Positions 10,347 to 23,800 of a stretch of DNA of 64,000 nucleotides are shown here, one piece after another (position 1 is the first letter of the stretch; each line of letters starts with the position of its first letter). The translations under genes and the position numbers were made by a program. Source of the stretch: Engraulis encrasicolus (lineage: Eukaryota > Chordata > Actinopteri > Clupeiformes > Engraulidae). The notes beneath the pieces are model-generated. The model was not told the origin of the DNA and ran no database searches. It saw nothing but the letters and a program-made list of their open reading frames with translations. The DNA lies in assembly GCF_034702125.1 (NCBI RefSeq), contig NC_085874.1:1133501-1197500 (forward strand), in the 5' to 3' direction.

Positions 10347-12923
10347 TACTTGTACTGTAGCTTCCATAACAACCATACCCATGTAGTAAAGTGACGTACC
10401 AAAGATACATTTTCATTCAAGTGCAGTATTTGGATAAATTCATTGAATTCTGTTTTGATTGGTGGTTTTATTGCAGTGTTTTGCATTCTCACATTCATGG
10501 ATGTTAAAGTTATGTTAGTGAAAGCTTTATTTCCTTCCAAGGTTGCCATGTTCACCTTGGGGGTGCGGGTGGGGTGGTGGGATCTTTGCAATTTGCACAA
10601 GAGGTGAACATGAGTACTGTAGACTTGAACAATTTAAGTCACAGCAGCCACATCCACTCAATTATTAGATGACTTGAAAATAAGACTGATTCAGCAGATG
10701 AAAACGTTTGAAGTCTCCTCCAGTATACAACTGATTGTCTAGAAAGCATCCAATGACAAAATGAAAGTCCAGGTGTGTGTGTGGGGTAGGGAGGGGAAAT
10801 GAATAAAAAACAAAAAAACAAAAAAACTTCATTCATATTGTCCTACAGAACTGCATTGACGCTTCTCCAGAGGTAACAGATATGATACACATGTACACAC
10901 ATTTCAATTATTTATATTACTTCTTAATGGAAAAAGTGGAACCTTGTTTCAAGCGACCACTACTATTACAATGGGAAAAAGACATCAACCCTCAGCTGAC
11001 AAACTCCAAACTGTAGTTATCAGAGGTAAGGCAAACACACTAGATGAAGTATCCAATGGGGGAAAGTTCAGTTTTCAGACTTTGAATATGTGATTGATAA
11101 AACCACAAATCTTGGATAACCAACAGAAATGATAGGTGGTGCTAATGTTATCAGCTAGATGTAGCATGTTGTGCTGTGCGCCGTTATCTTGACTGATGTA
11201 GTTCGCACTGTGCATTCCGCTCACCTATCTATCCTTGCATACATTCGCATACACAAGGGCATTTTTGACAATTTATGGCAATGACAATATGGAATGTATT
11301 GAAAGGCTGTATCAGAAATCGTCACAATCGGGGTGGGGGTGAGGGGGCAAGAAGAAAAAGACGAGGAGGACTAAACTACAGGGTTGCCAGATAAGACAAG
11401 ATGATTTCCAGCCCAAACGGTCATCCTAAGCAGCACACCAAGGCGTGAAACCGCCCAAACTGGCAACACTGACCACACAGGCACAAGGAAACAAGAGAGT
11501 ATTATATGAATTAGAGTCCAGGGCGAGCTTCTACATCTGCTCCTAGGGCTGTGGACATTCTCAGGATCCCCCAACAACTGTAACTACTTTCTTTTATTCC
11601 TTTCCTTTCCTTTCAAAACAAACAAAAAAATAAATCATAACAGACATGAAATTACATTCATAAAATTCCTTTCCCATAGTGATTGCGAGCTGTCCTTTCT
11701 CTTCACTTTCTAGCACTGGCCCCTAAACATAGGTGATATTTTCTAGTATAAAGTGCAAAAACTAGATTGTATTTCCTGCAAATTCCTGGGTATCGCCGCA
11801 TATAAATCGCATGTAAAAAACAAAACAGCAAATGTATTTTTTATAGAAAGGTTGACATAAGAAGATCAATATTGTAGTGTACGTTTTTTTCATTAAACGA
11901 TGAGGCACGTCAAATCTGTATAAAGAACTGGCTTTCTGAAAAGCACTATTAGCTACTAACCCTACAAGGAGATAAAAATAAAGTGTCAGAAATGCTTTGT
12001 CCAAGGTGCATAGCATTGAGTACTCTTTGTAAACTATTACTGTTTTGTAAAAATTGCATTTTTTCTTGAGAGAAAAAAAGTTATGTAAAGTAAAACAAAA
12101 ACAATAGACAGACAAAGAAAAATTGTGGTAGATGGTAAGAGGCACTGGTGTCTAGTATGTAAGCTGTACATTGAAAATTAGAAGACAACACCAGGTCTAC
12201 CACATGTAAGAAGAATTAGCAGTGTCGTGTCACATGTTGTGACTAGGAACAGAGCATCTCTGATGAAAATAATTTCAGTTCCATCTACAATATGACCAGA
12301 GGTTTCGTTATACATATATACATTTCGTTATACATATATAACAAACTTTGGTCATTACATCTCAAATTGTAATGGCTCATGCACTGAACAAACCACACCA
12401 GGTAACCAATTTTAGTTTGAAATAGTTTTGAATAAAAGTTTGAATAAAAAAGAAGAAAATCTTGTTTACAGCATATCAGTAGTGTTCTCTAAAAGACAAA
12501 GGTTCCACCTTTTCAGACCGGTTTAAGATTTCACAACAGAGAATTAAATAATATGGCCTTTTTAAATTAACCCGTACAGAAGCCAGTCCTTGCTGTCCTC
12601 CTCTCAGCAAATATCACATTCAGCAGTCGTTAAAACCATTCTCTCACACATAGCAATCTTAATACCTACAGGATATATGCAGGTATGTTTTTGCAAGATA
12701 TCAAAATCCAATCATCATATTTTCAAAATCAGATGCACAGTATTTGACCCCCTCTCCCACACAGAAAGCACAATCAGAATCCTATACACGTAAGTAACTA
12801 TACACCTTAAAAGGAGAAAAGAACAGTGGATGATGGAAGGCTGTAGCTATGACCACAAACATGAGGAATTACATAGAATTCATACAGATACAAATTCATA
12901 TATATATATACACACACACACAC
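10347..12923. other. no gene recognised; AT-rich ncoa1-distal sequence
   Basis: I found no coding exon, SINE or transposon with clear ends. Two 22-bp ATACATATATA-type repeats occur near 12307-12345. It could be distal 3' UTR of ncoa1 or intergenic. Confidence 0.4.
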
Positions 12924-14282
12924 AGTGGTATGAGTAACCAAAGTTGGGGCATCCTTTTGGAAAATCATTACACATTACATCGGTTTATCTCCAATAGAGC
13001 TTTTGAAGCAGCAACTTCATTTCGACATATGTTGAACCATAAGGAAAGAAAAACATTTAGTTATTAAAATATTTGAATAGGTGTAACAGAAACTATTTTG
13101 TGTGGTTTGAAACAAAAATAGACATGTGCATAAATATGGGCTCCCCAATGGAGGCACTGAAGAGTGGCAAATAGGGGTCTCTGAACAACTCTTTGTTGAT
13201 TACAAACAAAGATAACTCATTACTATGAATTAAGAGAAAGGTTGAAGAGAAGTTATCTGGAAGTCATGGATAATGTTTCTGCACAGCCAGAAATGGAAAG
13301 TCATGGGAATGGAAAGCATAGAAAGCCATGGGAATGGTCCTTGTCAAAGTTAAAATGCGGTTTGTTGAAAAATGGTTAACAAAGCATGGGTAAAGGATGG
13401 TAATAATGCTAACAGGCACACTACAGAACACCTCCATAGAACTACAAGAACTGAACTCAGCTGCTGATAATGTAGCCTTCTACATGGGTCCTTCAGTACA
13501 TACTTTTCACAAGGTAAAAGCTCATTGGATGGGTGATGCATAACAATGATTTAGACTTTTGCAAAAAGCACATCTGGACAAGCTAAAATCATTTTGGGAA
13601 ATCATACTGTGGTCAGATAAGACTGAGCTATAGGTATTTGACAGTAGCAATGGGAGATGTGCATGGCTAAAAAAATGCACACTAAATTCTATGACATCTG
13701 GCATAAAGCACATCATGTTACAGGTCTGTGTGGCTAGCATATGTACTATAAAACGTATTTAAGTTAAACTTGAAGTTGAGGGCCTCACATTGTTTTTTTC
13801 CCCCAAATATCAACAGATTTTTCAAAATAAAGTTCAAATGTCAGTCACAAAGTTAAAAGAGTTTAGCTCTGAAAACGTGTCATTGAAAATATATGAATTT
13901 ATTTGAATCAGGCTGTAATAGAAGACAGATAAATAACCTGACTGAATAAGGTGTGTTCTACATAGAATAATTGGCAATTATTCAGTAGTACCACACTGTT
14001 TGGACTTGTCTGTTTATGTAGCAAGTATCCACAGGCCATTAGACCAGCAAAGGTGAGCTCTACTTCATATTAGAAGGGTGCCCATATTTGTGCACAAGCC
14101 CATTTTTTGTTTAAATCCATGTAAAATTGTTTCTGTTACACCTATTAAAATGATTTCACGACTGAAATGTTTTCCCCCTATGGTTTAACAAATGTTGAAA
14201 TGAGGTTGCTGCTTCAAAAGCTCAACAAGAAACCCATGTAATTATTTCCCAAATGGGAGCCCAAGCTCACTCATACCGCTGT
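12924..14282 (+). mobile_element. decayed Tc1/mariner element, TIR CAGTGGTATGAG
   Basis: Inverted ends of about 200 bp (12924-13155 and about 14078-14282). The plus strand around 13590-13620 reads LWSDKTEL then a stop, matching LWSDETKIELFG of Tc1 transposases around the second catalytic Asp. Stops and indels show a dead copy. TATATA/CACACA microsatellites flank both ends in mirror orientation. Confidence 0.75.
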
Positions 14283-14288
14283 GTGTGA

Positions 14289-14329
<41 letters not shown>

Positions 14330-17300
14330 CATATACATACTGTATATATACATAGGTTGACTTAATGGGTAAAATGTCTGATGTCTTTGTATCGCTGCTG
14401 TACTATATGTACTCTGTACACTGTCTCCACTATTAACTTGCATAAAAGACCAACCTTTTATTAACAGGCACAGTAAAACAGTATTGGATATTTGGCATAA
14501 ACCTGTGTTGGTGGTTACAGTCAGAAAATGAGGCTGGTTCAGGAGGGGTGGGGGTTAAAATAGATACACAAATACAATTATGCAAATTTAAATGATTATA
14601 TTAACTCTTAGACAGGAGCATCAATTCCCACACAGGCACATCAGAATTACCATCCTGTGTTTCCCCCTTCAAATAAAAGGTAAAATTGTCAATATACTAG
14701 CAAAAGACTATTCTCACTAGTATTCTGGTATCTGGTAGATTTGGTCAGCTTCATAATTTTTCCATTAAGTATGTTCATTTTTCATCCCGATCCTTATAAA
14801 TTATATACTGACTGATCACTTTAAACCAGACTCCAATAGAAACCAACAGGAGTTCTTGAACAGATAAAACAAATAATATCGGTTAATCCAGTACATGATG
14901 TAAGTCATCTTCTAGACACTCAGTAAAACCAGCAGCACTGCTATTGAACCAAATGAAGAGGAAGACTTGCAGGTTTGCTGGACTAACTGCTCGGTCAAAG
15001 TAACCAAAATGACTAAGGCCACATTCACTGTATGTTTCATCAAATGGTACAATTATGTCTTGAGGAGAAGGCCTCTAAACCAGCCTTGTATAACACACCC
15101 ACTAGATAAATACACGGTGCCTGCAAAGATAAACTTATTTGAGCAGGATCACAAATCTAAGTAGTATCTGTCTTCGTATACTGTAGTACTGGGTGAATAG
15201 GTTAACATATGCTGACATAACCCTATTAGTAGAAGTCATTTTAATGTCAGATGGGTGAAACAACTTTAAAATAAGTGCTCTTGGATTGAATAATTCTCTT
15301 GCAAGATACCATACCGGTATGTTTTTTTCCTCTCTAACAGTTTTGGGTGATATGAGAATAATGACGAGTAATACCCAAAATAAAGGGGCAGAGGATCAAA
15401 TGCATTATATGTAACATGGTAGAAAAAAAACTGTAGTGCTAAGAGACAGTGTCTGACTGAGACTTAGTAGTCACATGAGCAGTCAACAAGCCGTAGTGGG
15501 CAGCATTTTGTTTTACCAAACATCTAGTAGAGTAAGATACATCAAACAGCGCCTTCCCAAAGCAAAGGAGTGTGCTCAAGTTTGGTCTCCTAAGGGGGCG
15601 TTGTTCTTGCCTGGCTCTTGCCCGACCTGTAGTTCCGCACAGCTTTGTGAGCTCCACTACTAGGTCTGGGAGCATGTAGCAGGATTCCATTTCTACAGTC
15701 AAAAAAATAATCACAGCATTTATTGCTTCAATATCAACACATTCTTTCAAAACCATTTTCTATTGATCTCTAAAGCGTCAATATGGTCTATAATATGACC
15801 TGTAACTCCTCAATGTGAGCTGGCAGTGATATTGAAGTGATAAATGCTAGGCATTATTTTTTGAGTCCAGAAATTGAATCCTGCCACATGCTCCCAGACC
15901 GATGTGTGTGGGAGTGCCACCAGGGGGCTCCAGAGCACACACACGGAGGTCTGGTAGGAACCAGGCTAGCGTTGTTCCCTCCTTCTTCTCTTTCTGTGGC
16001 GTTTGGTGGCGGCTTGCGGAAGGTGTGCGCTACCACCATCTACAGCGTTACGGGAACTCCCATTTATTCTCAACATTAAGTCTCCTATGGGTCTCCAAAC
16101 CTAAGGTCTCCTAAAAGGTCGTTCACCTGACGTTACACGGATCCTGGAAAAGTACGGGCTTGATTTATCTTACTCAACAAGAAGATGTTTGGCGTAGTGT
16201 TACCAGGATGACCAGTGACATCACACTGAAGCCAAATCAGAGGAATTAACGAGTGAGGGTTTGTCCACAATACAATGCTTTTTTGCCTATGGGATGTGTT
16301 GCCAGTATTTCGAAACCTGAGCATTCAAAAAAAATACTGAAGGTGTTAAGATTTTTTTTTTGCTGACGCTTAATTATGTACAGTTATGTACAGTATATCT
16401 TCACCCGTGGATGTTTGCAACTCTTATGAAGAAAGTATGGCATGTTTTCTTTTTTTTTAAAATAGAGGTGCATCACAGCAATAAAATGTCTTTTAAGCCA
16501 CATCGTTCCAAGGGGAAACAATTGCATTCAAACTAATATGATGTGCAGCAGCGTTGCATTGTTGACACCCTCTTTACTATCCTCGCCTTATTTTGTATGT
16601 GTAACGTAGCATGTGGTGGTGCACACCAATGCACTGAGCATACACTAATATATCCTTGAGATGTTAGAAAAGGGAAGGGGGATAATAATGCTTGTTAAAC
16701 ACACCTGATTAAATACATTTCTATGTTCTATTTACATGATCAAATATTTTTGCAAAACTGAATATCCACTGACCAGACAAGGTTTTAGTTTAAATTACAT
16801 TTGTCCACAAATGTGTTCTCTCTATGTAAAATGTCTCTTAAATGCTGAGGCATTCATAATTCTGACATCAAAATAGCACATACTATTTATAGCACAGAAA
16901 ACCTGATTTAAAAAGTCTGTAATCTTTTTTTTAAAGCAACAGTTGATTTAAGGTAGGTAGGTAGGTAGGTAAAGACTGTATTTGTCTGTGCTGTACAAGA
17001 ATACCAATTTGCCTGGCAAAAACACAACACCATACGCCCGACAGAGTCAATTGAGGGTCTTCTTCACAGCTGCTAAGGAGAGGAGAACACAGTATCCCAA
17101 GGTAGTCTCATTTTAGACAACCTACTACGGCGCAGCCTCCCCATCTGTATGGAGTTTGTCCCGTCACTGAAAATAGACAGGCAAGAATTAAAACAACTGG
17201 GAACATACTCCCAATCAGGCACGGCACAGAGGACCACGTTCTTCCACAGGACCAGCTGAAAAGTCTTCGATGCATGGGAGAAAATAAAGTAATACATCCC

Positions 17301-17733
17301 CAAAGAAACATGACAAAGCCAGTGTTAAGATATCCTTTGAAAACAGGCCCAAATCTTCAAATAAAACGATTGGAGACTGAGATGCCAACCCAGAATCTCC
17401 AACCTTAGCAACACACAAAGTTTGACCCAAGGGCAAAAAATGGACAAGAGGTAGTGACTAAGATCTTCATAATGTAAAGCTGGTCTGTAACAGGGTCTCT
17501 TCCACAAAGATGTGAATTCACAGAGGGCACTGATCCAAGAACAAACGGGGTTTTTCCATGGTCCCCCCCTTAACTTCCAAATTCACCCACAAGTGGACGA
17601 CAACCTTTCAGCACTGAGCGGCTCCTGCTGGTAACTCTGGAAAAGGAAATCAACGGAGATGAAAGTAGATCTGTACATGAGGAGAGATATACTTTCGGCC
17701 ATCATCGTCAAGTTGACAGACGGCACTAAAAAG
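14283..17733 (-). other. ncoa1 3' UTR / downstream sequence, end not determined
   Basis: AT-rich sequence with no convincing coding exon on either strand. The first part must be ncoa1 3' UTR. Several minus-strand AATAAA signals (for example 15719-15724 and 14457-14462) could end the transcript, but none can be chosen from sequence alone. A GGTA tandem run lies at about 16952-16970 and an inverted repeat at 15656-15905. Confidence 0.5.
15656..15905. repeat. inverted repeat, ~80-bp arms
   Basis: TCTGGGAGCATGTAGCAGGA (from 15664) pairs with TCCTGCCACATGCTCCCAGA (to 15898); pairing continues inward through CAATATCA / TGATATTG. It is likely a MITE remnant in ncoa1 downstream/3' UTR sequence, where it could fold in the transcript. 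Confidence 0.65.
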
Positions 17734-17895
17734 TCACTCAGTGAGAAGCTGCTGCAACAGACTCTTCTGCTGAGATGGGGCTCCAGTTTGTCCTTTGTGG
17801 GTCCCCATCGGCCCTCCAGGCTGGTTCAGGTAGGATTCGTTTCCCACCAAGTTCACTGTACACTGGACATCAGCAAAGACCTGCACCTGCTGCAC
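17734..17895 (-). CDS. ncoa1: ncoa1 last coding exon: C-terminal LxxLL
   Basis: Encodes [30 protein letters not shown], then [12 protein letters not shown] and TGA at 17734-17736. The final LLQQLL is the extra LxxLL box that distinguishes the SRC-1a isoform from SRC-1e. The acceptor is CACTGCAG. It joins exon 18 in frame directly; the human exon carrying LRHTGLYC was not found between 17,896 and 18,733. Confidence 0.96.
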   Translation of the reverse strand: MQQVQVFADVQCTVNLVGNESYLNQPGGPMGTHKGQTGAPSQQKSLLQQLLTE

Positions 17896-20800
17896 CTGCA
17901 GTGGTGAAACATTAAAGAAAATAACACAATCTTTCAATCTTTTTTTTCAGGGACCTTTCCTATTTTTTCTTTTCACTTTTTTGGGGACTTTTCTAGGCCG
18001 GTATTTGTTTCATTACTTATGAATTTGTTGAATTCATGAGTGCCTGACAATACATTTTTTGTAATATCTTGTAGTCTTGTAATATCACCCATTTTGCAAC
18101 ACCACATGATAAACAACAATAACAAATATTGTCCATTCCAGGTGTGGCGCATGTACATGCGTCTCTATTGGAAAAGCCAGAGAACTATGTACTAGTGAAA
18201 AAGAATGGAATTACTAATACTACACAATTAATTACACTTAATGAACACTTCTCAACTCACTGAATGCCAATCATGTAATTATACCGTTTTTCGTTTCCAT
18301 ATGTTCAGCGACAACCCGTAATAACAAGATTTCATTTAGGCATTTTATCCCAACACAGTTTTTGATTTTATTACAGCAAAGTATCAAATATGGATGCTGT
18401 AATATAGTGTGCCGAACAGTTGGGGTAGTCAGTCAGAATGATAAGCAAGCAAAGACAAGATTTTGATACATTTTGATCTAAACTAACCCTCGATTTGCTT
18501 AAACTAGCTTCTGAACCGAGACACATAGAAATAATACTTTTTCAACTACTGAAAGCTGAGATTCTCACCTTTAAAACCTAAAAAGCATTATTATTGGTCC
18601 AATACAAGGCTTCATCAAAAATGGTGTAGATTGCTGGGACCACCGAAACTCCAAAAACATGGCATTTTTGGCATGAATCATGGCAGTCAGTGTGTTAAGC
18701 TAGACAGATTTGTTTAGAGTATATTTCATTTACCTGATCATTGCAAATAGAGCTGATGGTACCATGGTTGTTGTTACCTATGGCAACAGGAGGCCCAGTT
18801 GGGGGCAGTGATCCCACAGCCCCTGAGGTACCCGCAGCCATGGAAACCGTAATACTCATGTTATTGTACAAACCCTGCTGGCCAAACGCCTGGGAGGAAT
18901 TCAGTCTTGCTTGGCTAAACAGACTTCAAAAAGAAGAGAAAACAGAAAGCATTCAACTTCAAATATTGTTAAAAGTAAAATAAAAAAGGTATTAAACAAA
19001 GGCACTGTACACAATTTTGGTGCCAATTCTGGTGGTTTAAAAAAGGATGATTTGAGAGGATATGCATGCTGCCCATCATCAGCAATTGTTAACAACATCA
19101 TTTAACGGTTTGGTTGGTATGTAGCGAATTTGCAAATCGCAGTATGGCAGGCTAATTTGCGAATCTCAAGATGGCAGGGAAGGACTGGAAGATGCAACGC
19201 TAGTCAGCTGGAGTGCTATTTCTCAAGGACATTGCAACAATGCTATGCAAATAACTTGTGCTGTGCATAGGATCACTTCTTCACACGACTTGTGGGTGGT
19301 TTTTGTATACACTATAAAATAACACATAAATAAATGGATAGTCAATGGTGCCTTTAACCGATGCAAATGCAACAGAGGCTGGACAAAATACCTGTTGCCT
19401 GCTTCTGCTGGCTGCCAGTTCCTGTTGATATCTCTTGCCTGGTACAAAGTAGGGTGCTGGGCCTGTTGCAACAGAATATTCTGAGAGCTGGAATTCTGTG
19501 GTGAGAGGACAGGCCCGGGTGGAATGGGGTCGGGTGGGAAAGATGGGTCTCCTAGATATACTGAGGACAAAACATAATAAAATAATTTTTAAGAACATAG
19601 CGGAGGATCATGGCATAACAGTTTTCAATTTTCCAATTCTCAACATAAATAACGTAAATGCAATTCACCTGGTCCTTCGGGCTGCTGAAACATGCCATAC
19701 TGGCCAGGTGAGTTCATCGCTCCCACAAATTGCCCTTGCACCAATCCCATCAAGTTCTGATTGCTCAGTGGTGGCGCTCTATCGAGAAGCTTGGGGCCCA
19801 GTGGCCCACCACCCCCAATTGGACTGAAATTACTTGGTGAGGTGGGAGTGCTCGGCGCAGACACGCCGCTGTACCCAGCAGAGAAGCCAAACTGCTGCTG
19901 CTGTGGCTGCTGTTGCTGGCTCTGTTGCGATGTACCCCGGACCTGCTGCTGCTGCTGAGGCTGCTGCTGAGGTTGCTGAAGACCTTTCGGTACGGCCTGC
20001 ATCCCCAGCTGCCCTGGTGCCACCATGCTCTGCCTCATCATCAAGACCTTAAAGTTAGAGCATGACATTTTAGTCAATTATTTTCAAAAAACGAATGTTG
20101 CCTATTCTACAATTGTATCTTTTCATAATATCTACCAAGTAATAAACTTCTGAACTACTTTTGGTCTGACCAAAGTACAGAAAGGTTTGCAGCCAAATAT
20201 GTTTATGACTGATAATTGGAAACCCGGCTTCACAAGCCACACTTAGATCTGGGTGGAATTTTCAGATTCGCTCGGCTTCCATGACCTTTGAGGATGTCAA
20301 ACCAATCAGGATCGCAGGATTTTAAGAGATGTTTATAAGAGATGCGACGCAGTCAAAGAGGTTAAATGTAGTGGAGACGGAAGACAAAAAGAAGCAAAAA
20401 AAGCAACCATTACAGACAACTAATGGAGTCACACATCGGCATGGCTTCTGCATGTTGAATCTGTGAGTAGTCAAAGTCATTAAAAATGCCAGACAAGTGT
20501 TTTCTCTAATCATGTGCAAGAATTTTTGATAAACCCACATCTTCGGCGAGCTAATCGCACTTCCATAGTACCAGATGAATGTTTGTGCCGACACACAACC
20601 TTTAAAGGTGCACTGTATAGAATGTGACTAGAATGGGTACTGCAACTATGCTGCTCATTGAAACTGTGCAGCCTATTGCCAAATTTGGTGTTTTCATGAA
20701 TATTTACCTAATAATAAACGAATATATATACTATGGACCAAGTAAAGTAGGTTTTCCAGCTAAAAATGTCTATTTCTGGAAATTCAAAATGGCGGACCAT

Positions 20801-23800
20801 GGAGAAGATCCCTCTTTTCATGTAGGAAAAGTGACATTTTCCCAGTCATAATGAATACTGGGCAGCATGAATTCTGGAAATGAACTGCTACAAATATTTC
20901 ACAGTGCACCTTCCACCTCTTTGACTAAGACACATCTGTACAGTGAAAATGGATAACACCATATTATGTCACATCTGTGAAAATCCCACCCTTCAATCCT
21001 TTTTGGTCTGTCAACTTCTAGGTTACCAAATAGTGGATTCCTCACAGATCTCTGAGCATAGAGCTCGCACAGCTTAATCAATTATTCAATCAATCAATAA
21101 ATCAATCAATCAAATAACTAAAAAATAAATACAAAAAAAATGAAAGACAAATAAAGTCGACCTTCTGCTGCAGGAGCTGTCGCTGCCGGTGCTGAAAGCT
21201 GTAGAGCTCTCTCTGCCGCTGGGCCATCATCTGAGCGTTCAGTGGCGGCTGAGAGAGAGAGAGAGAGTAAGGCCCACTCACATTTACAAAGGTTGGTAAA
21301 AAGATAACTATGAATATTAATAGGGCACACACATTTCAGCTCCTGAGTGGAAAAAAAAGTTTGACAGGCTCCAGGCCACTGCTGATTGGTCGAATGTCAA
21401 GATGTCACTATCTGTCTGAAAGCCTGATTTCTCCTGATTAATTTGATGTCACCCACTTCAAATATATCAAATATAGTCACTTGCCCTATAAATGGTTAAG
21501 ATGTTTCCTTTAAAGGAACAGTCCATCTAATTTCAGGAAATTGCTCATATGTAGTTAAGCCACTATTTTATGGTTCAGAAAGAAAAAGCACTCCAACAGT
21601 GATCCCAATGTCATCAGTCAGCTACGTCTCATATTGTGCACTTGTGTCAGTGCACTGACGGTTAGTGCATAGTTCACACAGTGCACTGAGGTCTTCAGTG
21701 CATAGTGTCGTGGAAAAGTTTGGGCACTATGCACTGTGCCCTCACTGGAAGTAGCGGGCGGGCATTGCATTAGCTCGTCAAAATATTGGTTGGCTACTCT
21801 TAACATTACACAGCGTCTCGTGCTTGTATTTACATTGTATTGTATTTACTCTTCTACTGAACTGAATGCCATGTTTCTTCCATTTTGTTAACAACATGGC
21901 GGTTGTTCAGTGCGTGCAGTGTCCATCGTTCAAGTGTAACGGAGGCTAACTAGCAGAGTTGGCGTGGAACGTTGGTAAACCTCCCTCCCAAAGCCTCATA
22001 CAGTGTCAATGCCCTTCGGACGGGAGACTGGTCTCTTGGTCCAGCGGTATCGCACTGTGTCTCCCATTGCCGGACCGTTGTAGTTGACAAGGTCACACGT
22101 TCGCGCCCCGAGGGGGACGAGCAGGTGCAAGATGACCTCTGTCACAGTGGTGCCGCTGACCCGGGATGGGAGTGAGGTTTAAGGGGGAGAGTGTAACGGA
22201 GGCTAACTAGCAGAGTTGGCGTGGAACGTTAGTAAACCTCCCTCCCAAAGCCTCATACAGTGTCGATGCCGTTGGACTGGGAGACTGGTCTCTCGTACTG
22301 TGTCTCCCATTGCCGGACCGTTGTAGTTGACGAGTTCACACGTTCAAGCCCCGAGGGGGACGAGCAGGTGCAAGATGACCTCCGTCACACAAGCACTGTT
22401 TTTGATCGTTGTTAGGGCAGCATCCATCATCCAGCTTTCAGTGCACTGAATTAACCGAAATATGAATCTTGAATCTTTATTTGTCTTTATTTCTTTTTTT
22501 TTAATGTATTACACATTTTATATATATACTGTTTTTTTACATACATAAATCTATTTGGGTAAAGAGGTTGGACTGCTTTGTAGCATGTAGTGATGAAGAG
22601 CTTTGGTTTGGGTGTGTGAGTGTGTGCAATGTATGCGTTTGGTGTTATTTGGGACCCCCTCGAAGACGAGATGTCTCATCTCAAGGGGTTATCCCTTAAT
22701 AAAGAAATTGCATTTCAAATTTAAATCATAGGTACATGACAATACATATATTCTATCTTGTAAATCATTTTTCACTCTTACCTGCTGTGGTCCCTGCAGC
22801 CGTTGCTGCAGCTGGAGCCTGAGCTGGTTTGGGGGGAGGCGGAGTGGGCCACTGGGGGGGGCGCTGGGTGCTGCTGGAGTTTGGAGCCTCACAACCCCCT
22901 GGGCGCCGCCTCCACCTGGGAGAACAGCTCCACCTGATCAGAGAAAGTAGATTAGGCTTCAATGGAGCTGCCGAAAATCATATTTCCACCTGTACTGGCT
23001 AGCATTCTGCTAATGTATATGGATTTGGCCTCATAAAAGTTATTCGAAACTAGTCCTAAAAAGAACTGACTAGAGTATTTTTTTCCCTTAGATTTTTTGC
23101 ACCTCTGGATTACTATTTACTAAGTCGGCAAGATATAGCTTGTCGACTCAGTAAATAGTAATCCAGAGGTGCAACAAATCGAAGAAAAAAGAAATACTCT
23201 AGTCAGTTCTTTTTAGGACTAGTTTCGAATTTATTATTAATATTATTATTAATATTTCGGGGCAAAAACATTATACAATGAGAAAAAAAAAATAGGCAGC
23301 TCCATTGAACCCCGATCGTGTTTCAACTGTCTGTGTGGTTCTGCAGCTAGTTGACCGTGGGCAACTTAAAATCACTGAAATATATATAAACATATATTCC
23401 AGTGTCTCTGACCTGAGGATGAGTCCAGACCGAAACCCTGCTGTGCCACTACAGCAGTGGCGTCCTTGCTGGGGAACTGAGGGGAGCCCGGGGCAAACGG
23501 CTCAGGGTAGGATGGCAACTTGGTGTCCATGGTCACATTGCTGCCAAGGCCTGCTGAGGGCTGAGTGGGCAGCCGATCAACACATCCACCCTGGGAATGA
23601 GATGGAAGGATTGAAGACTTTGTTGTGGGTTTTACATCTTCAACAACCATTTTTACGATTCATGTGGGTTTTTTTTATCAGTGTTGTCACCATTAATATG
23701 TTAACACCATATTCACAGAAATAAACAAAAGACACAAAACTAATGCTTTTCCAATTAACTCTCAATATGAAATTAAATTGTGTACAGGCCACACTAGCTG

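Noticed and set aside
11371..12145. Minus-strand open frames downstream of ncoa1
   Set aside because: Low-complexity, hydrophobic by AT content, no homology recognised.
19761..20052. Plus-strand Cys- and Ala-rich frames
   Set aside because: Antisense shadows of the CAG-rich ncoa1 exon 16.
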